Shown piece by piece: positions 30,401 through 40,891 of a DNA stretch of 64,000 bases. Within the stretch, counting starts at the first letter, position 1, and every line of letters begins with the position of its first letter. The stretch is taken from NCBI RefSeq assembly GCF_021730395.1, contig NC_069362.1, forward strand, positions 70,077,501-70,141,500, given 5' to 3'. The position numbers and the translations under genes are program-made. The notes under the pieces were generated by a model that was given only the letters and a program-made list of their open reading frames with translations, was not told the DNA's origin and did no database searches. The stretch comes from Mercenaria mercenaria. Lineage: Eukaryota > Mollusca > Bivalvia > Venerida > Veneridae.

Positions 30401-33400
30401 GGTGACAAAAAACAACTGTTGTTAAAGTATGCAAGTATTAGATATTTATTCAACTTCTATGGTCGTCTAATTTGGTTGTACTTTTTTCTCTTGGTAAGAT
30501 ACTTAAAACACCCTTATCAGTTCAATGCCACATAAGTATGTCTGAATATTAATCAAAGATTCAGGTGTGAGTATAAGGTAATTTGTTGCTGATAATCACA
30601 AGGACTCACATTTTGAATCCAGCTCCAATCAAGAACACACACCATATACGACACTGTTTTCCGAACCATTCTAAGCTTACTTATAGAAGCATAAACTAAA
30701 TAGACAGTAGCTGGTTTCCAACACACATATGTGTTAGATTATTTATAATGTTAATAAAAGTATGAAGAAACATAATGGAGTCAGGACTTACCTTGCTAGT
30801 TATATCTCTGAGTCCCTGGAAAAAATCAGCAGAAGCAAAGTTATCTCCCCCTTCACACTGTACAGGTTCCACAATCACCCCGGCAACAGGTAGGCCCTTC
30901 TTGTTATATTCTTCTATCTTGTCTTCCACCTAGACACAACGTAGCAATGAAAAAAAATAATCTAAAAATCTACTTAAAGTACACTCTATTAACACTGATA
31001 TATATATTTCTGACTATGATTTCATCATGTAGTTTTAATCTTTCTATTTCTGTGAAAATCAACTTGGATTCAATGAAGTTGTGATAATACACTTACAAAT
31101 GCTTAGTTGATTATATTGCATATATGACGTTATGACAAACCTCCTCTAGGATCTTGTTTTCCTCAGCCCTGTTTTCCTCAACAAATTCTTCCAGTGGGTA
31201 TTTAAGGTCCGGGAATCTGACGTGAGGCCAGGCGGGCATCGGAAAATCCAACTTGTGCAGCCATTTTGAGTGAGTGCACGCGAGAGCTCCTGTAGAGTGA
31301 ATAATTATTAGAACACTTGTATATATCCCAAAATGAAACAAATTACAACGTAAATCCTTATAACAAATCTGGAGTAACTTGTACTTCTAAAACTTTCTTT
31401 CTGGCAAAAAATATTTATTTATTTTGTTCGGTTTAACGTCACACCGAGACATTTTTAGGTCATATGGCGACTTTCCAGCTTTGATAATGGAGGAAGACCC
31501 CAGGTGCTCCTCCGTGCATTATTTCATCACGAGCGGGCACCTGGGTAGAACCACCGACCTTCCGGCGTAAGCCAGCTGGATGGCTTCCTCAGGCAAAAAA
31601 TAGTAAACTTGTTTTTTCCTTTTATAATTGACTATAGATAGTAACATGTAATATTAGTTTCATAAGGTATTTTACTAACCCATTGTTCTGCCGTGGAACG
31701 AGTTACTAAATGAAAGTATGGTGAGTGGGGGTGATCCTGGTGCTTCATTGGCTATACATGACTCCATATCCTCCTTGCTTGGTGCCTTGCCTCCTCTCTT
31801 ATCACTCTGTAATGTAAAAGTGTATACAAAGTATAAATCCATAGAAGCTGAAATGCCATTCTGTAAGTGAGTTATTGATTATTGATAATGCACTACAAAG
31901 TAGTTTAAATACATCTAAAGAACAACTTCTTATTTAGAAAATTGAATTCGTTCATAAAGTGCTATTTATATTGTATAGCAGTGGTTATGACTGCTATATA
32001 CTATGATGTATTGCTTTTCTTGCAATACTAGGAGTTGCTATATGATCTTATCCAAAATCTGTAAGAAGTATAGACTGCAACCAAGTAAAATAATAACAGA
32101 CAAAGTTTGACTGGGTCTAATCATGAGAGGTAATGAAATGTAAATTACCCTTCACCCCCATTGGAATTCTGTTACAGTAAGAGCACTGAATAAACCCCGT
32201 GGGTCCCAAAGGACCAAAAGATGTAACAAAACTAAGGCTTGAGTTCCATGAGGAAAAATGAGGTAAGCATTACCCAAACAAGCATACTTGTCATTATAAA
32301 ATAGCTTTTTGTACATATAACAAATATTTTATAAATCGCTTTTTACACACCATAATATTCATAAAGATATAATTTTGAAGATAGCCTTTTACATATCATG
32401 TACTTAAAAGATAGCCTTTTTAATACCATGTTCGTTATAAAGACATCGTTTTCACATACATGTACCATATACTAGTAAAGATAGCCTTTTATATACCATC
32501 TAATGTATGAAGATAGCCTTTTTACATACCATATACTTTATAAATATAGCTTTCAGACCATGTTCAACAGAACAAGCTCCACACGCCATTGTCTGTACTT
32601 GAGTCATTCCTGGCGGAGAAACCTGAAACAGAACTGCCAAAGATAGAATGTCTTATTTGTATCGTTATGCAAAACATTGAAGTAACATTGCAATTGTAAT
32701 GATATCTCTTATATAAATTCAAGACAATTTAAGCCTTGTAGTTTTAGGTAAGTAATGCAATCATGTAAATTAACATTAATTCCTGGTAAGACTGTCAACT
32801 TATAATGAGATGTGTATTCCAGTTTATGATTATGACAAGATGTACTAAACATACAGAGACAAGAACATTCTGTAATCTGGACACCCAGTCAGCTGGTGGA
32901 TATACTCCCAGGGCTGGACGGTTCACGAATGTTGACTGAAATATATAAACCAGTATTTCAAAAGGGTAAAGTAGAATACAATTTTTACCAGACTGCTGAT
33001 TATATACAGAATTTCGAAACATTCATAAATAGTACAGCAACAGACAAACATATAGCAGTATAAAAACTTTATTGTTTATGGATTACTGTCATATTTGAAT
33101 ACTTAATAGTAAGAAAATATTTGGTAAAATGTAGCCTGTATTTCACAAGCTTTGATTTGATTGAGTTTGTTTTTAAACCCTTTTGGAATTATACGCATTT
33201 TTCAAGTACTAAATGCTCTAAAGAAATTTATACAAAACAACAAAAAAGACAATCTTTTTAAAGAAAGATCCATTCTGGCATTTCCTATTATGCTAACAAT
33301 TTACCAGATTTTCAGGTTTGGACACAGCATTGATCAATGCAGGATGGTTGTAACCTGAAAATAAAACAGGAGTTCTTCTGGAATTTCTCCCCATAGACAT

Positions 33401-36400
33401 ATGACAATTACAGATTTCTAAATTTCGATGGTAATGTTCAATGTAAAGTTTTTTTTCATAAAACACGTAAGTTACAAGCTTCCAGAAAATGCTCTGAATC
33501 ACACAATTTTACGTTATCTGAACTTATAAATATCTCCTGAAGCAATATATCCTAAAACTGCTAGATATATGTAAAGGTGATTCATACTCATTTAGAGTGA
33601 AAACCTTTTTTGCAGAACAAAGGTATTCCTACTGTGATATTTACAAACATGAAAGACAAATATACGACAGGATTGACAGATGAATGGAAAAATATGATTC
33701 ATATACAGCAACATTTCCAAACACAATTGATAAGGATGCGCCTGGTCCATAGTAAGAGGATGTAAACTGTTCCTTTCCTTTAAAACAGACCGGGTGAATT
33801 AGAGAGAGAGAGAGAATACTGACATATACTATTACACAGATATCTAAGCGTTTTACCGAGAGGTAGGGATGATATCTGCGTGTACAAGTCCAACATAACG
33901 TTGCCGTCCACATCAGTCAAGTAGTTGCCATGACTGTTGTCATAGTCACAGAAAAAATGAACTGCACCAACATTCTGAAATACGCAATTTATGTAAGTGT
34001 TAATGTTGAGCGCAAATAACCAATCTGCGCTATTTACCAAACGCGCAGCGCATATAACAAATTTTTGTACCTTGGTTATATGCGCAACGATTTACCAATC
34101 GTTGCGCAGGATAAATTTAATCTGCGCGATTTACCAAATGCGCAGCGCAAATAACAAATGTAACTTTATATATCAGAAATTTGCATTTCGTGTTTGATAA
34201 ATCATGCAGTTGGTCTATTTATTAATAAATATAGATGTCAAATGCTGAATATCTTGGTACTTAAATTATGTGTCAAAAATTTGTTTCTACATCAGTAAAT
34301 TCACGGCAGTCGGTCACCAGGTTTCAATACCTCCGATCTTATACAAGATGCAATAAAACCCAAACATGCGTGAAGGTGTGATTTCCTCCAGCTTGCACAC
34401 GTCGTCCTCTGGTATGTTTTAGGCTATTTTTTATAATTTTCTACTTCACCCGAGCACACACTTAGCAAAATATCGTTTTTAATATATTGAAATATCTAGA
34501 AATTTCACAATAATATTCTTTTTACCAACGGGAGCATATCTATCAACATGTCTAAGATAAAAGATGAAATAAAAAAGCCACAGAATTAAAAGAAAATTTT
34601 TACAGATCTTATCTATATTATTATTATTATTATTATTATTATTTTATAGTATAAAATCGATTGAATAAAGAGTAGGCCTAATTTTCATCAAAACGTAAAC
34701 GAAATTTTATATTTTTTAGCTGCACAAGATATGTGTTCGGTGCTAAATGAAAATCTGGAAATTACTCTGATAATTTAAATATCTTTTATAAATCATATTG
34801 ACTTTTACTTAGATTTACGATTACAGACTAAAACTATAGTTTTTTTTACAAATCTAAATGGATCTATAATGTTACACCTGTAACTTGTGTGGGAGGTCGG
34901 TTCTGCGCTAATAGCAAAGTTTGAAATTACACTGTATTTCAAATATATTTCATTCATAAAACATACTATTTATGTAACTTTTAAATGAATACTGTAAAAG
35001 AATGATTAGAAAAAGAATGATTTCTGTCATAACGAGAACCAAATATTACATTTTTTATCTGCGCAAGATGTGTGTCTGCGCTAATAATAAATCTGGAAAT
35101 TACTCTGATAACTTTAATATCTTTTATAAATCATATTAACTTTTACTTTGATTTACGATTACAGACTAAAACTATAGTTTTTTACAATTCTTAATGGATC
35201 TATAATGTTACACCTGTAACTTGCGTAGGAGGTCGGTTCTGCGCTAATAGCAAAGTTTGAAATTACACTGTATTTCAAATATATTTCATTCATAAAACAT
35301 ACTATTTATGTAACTTTCAAATGAATACTGTAAAAAAAAATGATTAGAAAAAGAGTGATTTCTGTCATAACGAGAACCAAATATTACAATTTTTATCTGC
35401 GCAAGATGTGTGTCTGCGCATATAATAAATTTGGAAATTACTCTGATAACTTTAATATCTTTATAAATCATATTAACTTTTACTTTGATTTACGATTACA
35501 GACTAAAACTATAGTTTTTTTTACAAATCTAAATGTATCTATAATGTTACACCCGTAACTTGCGTGGGAGGTCGGTCCTGCGCTAATAGCAAAGTTTGAA
35601 ATTACACTGTATTTCAAATATATTTCATTCATAAAACATACTATTTATGTAACTTTCAAATGAATACTGTAAAAGAATGATAAGAAAAAGAGTGATTTCT
35701 GTCATAACGAGAACCAAATATTACATTTTTTATCTGCGCAAGATGTGTGTCTGCGCATATAATAAATCTGGAAATTACTCTGATAACTTGAATATCTTTT
35801 ATAAATCATATTAACTTTTACTTTGATTTACGATTACAGAATAAAACTATAGTTTTTTACAAATCTAAATGGATTTATAATGTTACACCTGTAACTTGCG
35901 TGGGAGGTCGGTCCTGTGCTTATAGCAAAGTTTGAAATTACACTGTATTTCAAATATATTTCATTCATAAAACAACTATTTATGTAACTTTCAAATGAAT
36001 ACTGTAAAAAATGAATAGTAAAAGAGTGATATCTGTCATAACGAGAACGAAATATTACAATTTTTATCTGCGCAAGATGTGTGTCTGCGCTAATAATAAA
36101 TCTGGAAATTACTCTGATAACTTGAATATCTTTTATAAATCATATTAACTTTTACTTTGATTTACGATTACAAACTTAAACTATATTTTTTTTCTAAATG
36201 GATCTATAATATTACACCTGTAACTTGCGTGGGAGGTCGGTCCTGCGCTAATAGCAAAGTTTGAAATTACACTGTATTTCAAATATATTTCATTCATAAA
36301 ACATACTATTTTTGTAACTTTCAAATGAATACTGTAAAAAATGAATAGAAAAAGAGTGATTTCTGTCATAACCGCGCGTGTTACAGAATTAAAATTACAT

Positions 36401-39400
36401 TTGACTTTGCATAAGCTACAACTTTAGTCTGTAACCATAAAACAAAATTAAATTTAGCATGGTTTATGAAAGATATCCAAGTTTTCAGGATTATTTCCAG
36501 ATTTTTTATTAGCGCAGGGCCGATATCCCGCGCAGGATACAGATGTAACAAAATACTCATTTGGCAAAAGCTACAATTTCAGCCTGTAATCACAAAACAA
36601 TGATAAAGTTAGCATGGTTTATGAAATATATCCAAGTTATCAGGATTATTTCCAGATTTTTTATTAGCGCAGGGCAAACACATCTTGTGCAGATAACAAA
36701 TGTAATATTTCGTTCTCGTTATGACGGAAATAACGCTTCTTTCTATTTTTTTCTACTCCCAAAACATTTTTATGAAGTTACTTAAATAGTATCTTTTAGA
36801 ATTGAAATATGTTTGAAATATCGGCGTCAGTTCATTATTTGCTATTAGCGCAGGAACAACATCCCGCGCAGGCTACGGATGAAACATTATATTCAGATTT
36901 TCAAAAGCTACATTTTTAGATTGTAATCCAAAAACGAAGTAAAAGTTAAAATGGTTTATAAAAGATATTCAAGTTATTGGAGTAATTTTCAGAGTTCTAT
37001 TAACGCAGGACACACATCTTGCGCACCTACAAAATGTAAAATTTCGTTCACATTTTGACGAAATTTATTAGTTATTCTACCTGTCTCACTATAAAACATT
37101 AAAAAATGATATAAGTATAAAAAACAAAGACAAATATCAAACAGGGAATGCCACGTACCAAAAACGAAGCCTCCCCAAAACGAAACCCACAGTTCGCAGA
37201 CGCGTACACCACAAACACACACACACACACATACACACGCGCACACACACAAAGCCAACACATAAGGACAAAACGAACAAACGAAGGAACACAGTGGGGC
37301 ACCGCCTTGGAACGGTCAGTGGCAAAAACACCACTGGGGAGCTTAAACCGGTTTATGGTGCGCACCCAACCTCACTCTTACCCCCACCATGTTCCAAAGA
37401 CACGGGACAGTGTAAATAAAAGTTATCCCCTCCAGGTGAATCTCTAACACACGTAATGGAAACAAAAAGGCATGGCATGTAAAACACAAAAATGCTCGTG
37501 TATAAATATATAAAAAACAAAACCTTTAGAACCAAAAACGTATGTACTCAATGCCTTTGCAGAAGACAGAGCAACAAGAGAAACACCCTTAGGGGCCCGA
37601 CGAAACAGGCCAGAAGACAGATATCAAAACAGTTCAGTCCTGGTAGGATTTAAAAACTGCTCATCATAGAGTCCTCCCCCTCTTCCGTCAGAAACAATCA
37701 AAGAGGGAAGCGTAGTGTCCAACTGTAAACGGGTTGAACACTAAACATGCGGTAGATCTGTAAGAATCGTCTTTTAATTCTACTTATTTTTGTTTTGTTT
37801 TTAATCTTGGCCATGTCAAGAGATACGCTCACGTTGGTAAAAAAGAAGTGCGCTTTTTCAATATGATGAAAAAAGCGATATGGTGAATTGTGGTAAGTGT
37901 GTGGCAATTCAGTCTTTTATGTAAGTCTCCTTTATGTTCTATATCCGGTATAAAATGACTGCGTGTGATCGAATGAAATAAAATTACTTTAGTTATAAAA
38001 AGAATAGAACAGAACAGAACAGAACAGAACAGAACAGAACATATTTTATTTCTCACAAAAACTATAACAGTTTCAAGTGACAAGCAAAAACATTTTAATA
38101 TTCATGTGATAACGAAAATGTGACATTAAGAATACAGATGTGTCCAAATGAATGGATAGAATAGAGAGGACGATGTGGCTATCTGAAGGAAATCACACCT
38201 TCACGCATGTTTGAGCTTTATTGCATATTGTATCATATTGCAGATATTGAAACCTGGTGACCGACTCCCATGAATTTACTGATGTTGAAATAAATTTATG
38301 ACACATTTTTAAAACCTAGATTTGCAATATCAGTCTGTAATTGTTAAACAATGTAAAAGCTAGCATGGTTTATGGCAGTTATTCATATTATCTTAGTAAT
38401 TTCCAGATTTTCTATTAGCGCAGGACACATCTTGCGCAGCAACAAACTTTCGTTCACGTTCTGGCGAAAATTACTCTTTTGTACTACAAAATATTAAAAA
38501 ATATCAATACGATCTGTAAGAAATGATCAATATATATTTGAAATATCGGTGTCATTTCAGGATTTAATATTAGCGCTGGATCGACATCCCGCACAGGCTA
38601 CGGCGTTTAAAAGTTAAAAAAAAAATAAATAAAAAAAATAAATGAAAAAACTTGTGTTATTAAATATACTTTGGATATTTTGTATCATTTTAAAGTTTTA
38701 TAACACCTATGACAAATGACTCTTAATACAGTCGTCAACAGAAATTTTTAGTCCATAAACTACCAGGGACGTGAGCATCTCATTGAAATTACCGCATAAA
38801 TACGCTCATTTACTTTAAAAAAAAAATGTTTTTCTTGCTCTTTACAAATTATGCACAGTCAATTCACACCTTTACGCGTGCCTGATCACCGTCAGTTTTA
38901 AAATTAAACTGTTTTATGTAGGCCTACAAGTCTAACCCTCTAATGATATTCAATTTTATCGGGAGATATCATCCATATGTTAAAAGCGCAGACTCATTTA
39001 CCAAACGCGCAAGACAGTAACCCTGCGCATATAAGAAATATATAAGATTGCCCGATTTACAAATCTTTGCGCAGATAACAAATTGGTTATTTGCGCTGCG
39101 CGATTTACCAAATGCGCAGATTGGCTATATGCGCGTAACATTAATATACTTGTCGTTTTCAGTCCTTGGTAGTGGAACCAATAGGTAATTAACGCCTATC
39201 TAAAGGAACTTTTATTGGAAATATTGCAAATCAGAAATATCATTCCATGTCTGATTATTTATCAGTAAATCCGTTATTTCCTATGATCAGCGTTTATATG
39301 ATTTTTGGGGAAATACTTGTTTCCTGGATATTACGGCTTTGTTTAAATTCGCTTTGATATTTTGTTAACTATGCACCCTCGTGATATAATTCCATAGCAC

Positions 39401-39612
39401 CAGAACCCCAAACATTGAATTCATTCAACGACAAATCACTGCATTGGATATATTATTTCGATTCTTACATGTTACAGCGGATTATCATCTACATCCTTGT
39501 CTTTAGATGTTCTAAAAGAATTTGCGTGTTTTGTCTGGTTTTCTTTCCAGTGCGCCTTTTTAACGTTTGGCGCTAAGACGAAATAATTCCGACGTACAGA
39601 AAGGACGTACTT

Positions 39613-39643
<31 letters not shown>

Positions 39644-40769
39644 GGTTAACGTCGCACCGACACAATTTTAGGTCATATGGCGACTTTCCAGCTTTGATGG
39701 TGGAGGAAGACCCCAGGTGCCCCTCCGTGCATTATATCATCACGAGCGGGCACCTGGGTAGAACCACCGACCTTCCGAAATCAGCTGGATGGCTTCCTCA
39801 CATGAAGAATTCAACGCCCCGAGTGAGGCTCGAACCCACATCGATGGGGGGCAAGTGATTTGCAGTCAGCGACCTTAACCACTCGGCCCCGGAGGCCCCG
39901 AAAGGACGTACAGACAGTGCATGTGGTGAATAATAACACATAGATTTCGTATCTTTCGAGTATTAGGGAGATACACGGGTCATGTTAGAATTATGTATTT
40001 ATCACATACATGAATCAGTCACTTAAAACTAAGTCTTTTTGACGTTACGCAACTCCCGTTCAGTAACTCTTGAAGACGGCATTGATACGATAACTGTGAG
40101 ATTATTGTCAGTATCGTGTTGGTGTTGCGATTTTAGTATAATAGAAGTAAATAAAAAAATTAATAAAGGTTGTTACTTACTAAAATAAATGTACTTTCTG
40201 CTCGACTTGAGAAGGTCAGTAAAATAGGACGGTGACCTGAGATAAAGTATACCTCGTGCGTATTACCTTTATTAAACAATATTTATGTACATTATCTGTA
40301 AATTTAAATTCACATACCTGTATTTGGTCTAGCTCTTGAATGAGTTGTTTCGACTTTGGTCCGGGTATGTCGGTAACCACTTTAGGTTCACTGGGCTCAG
40401 AAACAGCAATGGACAGAGAGGCATGCTTGTCACCTGTTGAATCATTATGCTTTAACCATACAAAAGTTTCACAATTACTACGAATACACAAACACGCGCA
40501 TGCACGCGCACGGATGGACACACGCACGCACAAACTATAATAACAACATAAAGTAAACTAAAGACAATGCGCACCGAAGGACATTTTCCAATGCTTAAGG
40601 TTTCTGCATGCAATGCTAATAGAACCTTAAATTTGAATTATTTTCCTTAAGAAAATGGATGTATGATAATTAAAACATGAACATTAAAGTCAAAATATGT
40701 ATATGAAACAGTACTTACAGTCTTCTCTATTGTCCTTAGCAACAGATTAAGTCTCCTAGTTACCAACAT
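27413..40769 (-). CDS. ABAT: 4-aminobutyrate aminotransferase, mitochondrial, copy A (13 coding exons)
   Basis: GABA transaminase, a PLP enzyme of the mitochondrial matrix converting GABA plus 2-oxoglutarate to succinate semialdehyde plus glutamate. Exons 5' to 3': 40769-40715 (end uncertain), 40433-40318, 33974-33857, 33354-33305, 32935-32855, 32622-32530, 31806-31680, 31289-31141, 30929-30792, 30169-30002, 29112-28966, 28515-28404, 27534-27413. Seen: MACGAC with the two Fe-S cysteines, FHGRT, EGGDN, the PLP aspartate in DEVQTG, the Schiff-base lysine in TFSKKM, and NTW. Length is about 490 aa, against 500 in human. Exons 2-13 are in phase. The strong exon 1 donor (GTAAGT, exon end 40719) leaves exon 2 out of frame; a weak donor 4 nt on (GTACTG) restores it. 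The exon 10 acceptor is AAAG rather than CAG. Intron 2 holds a 5.1 kb transposon. Copy A is a tandem paralogue of the gene at 52229-60956. An in-frame TAA lies just upstream of the ATG. Confidence 0.92.
28182..28350. mobile_element. MITE with about 41 bp inverted repeats in ABAT copy A intron 12
   Basis: Left arm GAAATAATAAGTTCCCAA then CATCGTAGAATAACC; right arm is the inverse, GGGTTATTCTACGATAAACC then TTGGGAACTTATTATTTC. Another, single GGGTTATTCTGCAATAAACC occurs at about 28056. Target duplication is not clear. Confidence 0.6.
29440..29560 (-). repeat. Possible retroposon 3' end (TAAG)n-TTTTATTTGGCAT
   Basis: GTAAGTAAGTAAGTTTTATT looks like the reversed short-repeat tail of a LINE or SINE, placed in ABAT copy A intron 10. 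No reverse transcriptase or tRNA head was found with it. Confidence 0.3.
30265..30430. repeat. Unclassified dispersed repeat, fragment 1
   Basis: AAAGCCACGTTCAAGAAACG, GCAGCCTCCCAAACCG and CAGTGGGGCACTGCCTTGGA match the stretch at 37137-37340 in the same orientation. The two copies are diverged. It lies in ABAT copy A intron 9; class unknown. Confidence 0.5.
31414..31591 (-). mobile_element. 5'-truncated SINE with 11 bp target duplication
   Basis: Flanked by GGCAAAAAATA at 31403-31413 and 31592-31602. The body matches the tail two-thirds of the full SINE at 39611-39899 (AGGTCATATGGCGACTTTCC, GGAGGAAGACCCCAGGTG, CACGAGCGGGCACCTGGGTA) but the tRNA head is missing. Truncation at the head with a target duplication is the mark of LINE-assisted retroposition. 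In ABAT copy A intron 7. Confidence 0.8.
32300..32545 (-). repeat. Degenerate minisatellite repeating the ABAT copy A exon 6 donor
   Basis: Exon 6 ends ...TTTATAAAGTATATG|GTATGTAAAA (minus strand, exon end 32530). About six more units of 30-46 bp follow in intron 6, seen on the plus strand as variants of ACATACCATATACTTTATAA plus AGATAGCCTTTT. On the minus strand they give ATG|GTATAT, ATG|GTACAT, ATG|GTATTA, ATG|ATATGT and ATG|GTGTGT at the junction, so most retain a GT. Reading through the true donor meets a stop within a dozen codons. Confidence 0.8.
34735..36370. repeat. 337 bp tandem satellite, about 5 units, inside the fold-back element
   Basis: Units are anchored by GTTACACCTGTAACTTGCG (near 34870, 35206, 35544, 35881, 36210; the last step is 8 bp shorter). 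Each carries AGGTCGGTCCTGCGCTAATA, CAAAGTTTGAAATTACACTG, CTGTCATAACGAGAACCAAA and CTGCGCAAGATGTGTGTCTG. Units are highly alike, which suggests recent amplification or homogenisation. Confidence 0.9.
37137..37990. repeat. Unclassified dispersed repeat, fragment 2, inserted in the fold-back element
   Basis: GGGAATGCCACGTACCAAAA, GAAGCCTCCCCAAAACG, a CA microsatellite (37215-37250), then CAGTGGGGCACCGCCTTGGA and AACACCACTGGGGAGCTTAA. It shares the first 200 bp with 30265-30430. The sequence lacks the CTGCGC satellite words of its surroundings. It runs to roughly the GAACA microsatellite. No protein similarity is recognised. Confidence 0.5.
38006..38041. repeat. (GAACA)n microsatellite
   Basis: Seven or so tandem AGAAC units followed by ATATTTTATTT. 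Such pentamer runs can mark the 3' tail of a retroposon, but no body was recognised. Confidence 0.85.
39611..39899 (-). mobile_element. Full-length tRNA-derived SINE with 12 bp target duplication
   Basis: Flanked by GAAAGGACGTAC at 39599-39610 and 39900-39911. On the minus strand the head is tRNA-like (GGCCGAGTGGTTAAGGTCGC A-box region, then GTGGGTTCGAGCCTC B-box region; a Ser/Leu-type head with a long variable arm). The middle contains CCAGGTGCCCGCTCGTGATG, and the tail ends GTGCGACGTTAACC, then poly-C and poly-A (plus-strand T11 then a long G run). Lies in ABAT copy A intron 2, just outside the fold-back element. The perfect duplication indicates a young insertion. Confidence 0.88.
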
Positions 40770-40891
40770 TTTATATTAATAAAATTTATACCAGTTCCGG
40801 TGTATGCTACAGTAAAATCAGCTTGATATAGTTGCTTGTAATTATGTAAGAATTAATTGTAATTTATTCTTTATTTGGTCCGTGTCTATAA

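Larger units (their letters stand above)
34004..39140. mobile_element. 5.1 kb TTAA-flanked fold-back element with satellite arms (ABAT copy A intron 2)
   Basis: Bounded by TTAA (34000-34003 and 39141-39144). Ends TGTTGAGCGCAAATAACC and complement of TGTTACGCGCATATAGCC, both followed by AATCTGCGC. Inverted arms extend far inside: 34253-34390 (CATCAGTAAATTCACGGCAG, GTCGGTCACCAGGTTTCAAT) matches the inverse at about 38205-38320. The left arm contains a five-unit, 337 bp tandem satellite; the middle (36370-37060) holds inverted partial copies of it. CTGCGC/GCGCAG words recur throughout. No transposase was found. A separate dispersed repeat is inserted at about 37137. Confidence 0.75.

Noticed and set aside
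31414-31591. Coding exon within ABAT copy A intron 7
   Set aside because: It is a SINE tail with an 11 bp target duplication.
37099-37447. Cys/Val-rich and Thr/His-rich frames on both strands
   Set aside because: Produced by the CA/GT microsatellite at about 37215-37250 inside a dispersed repeat.
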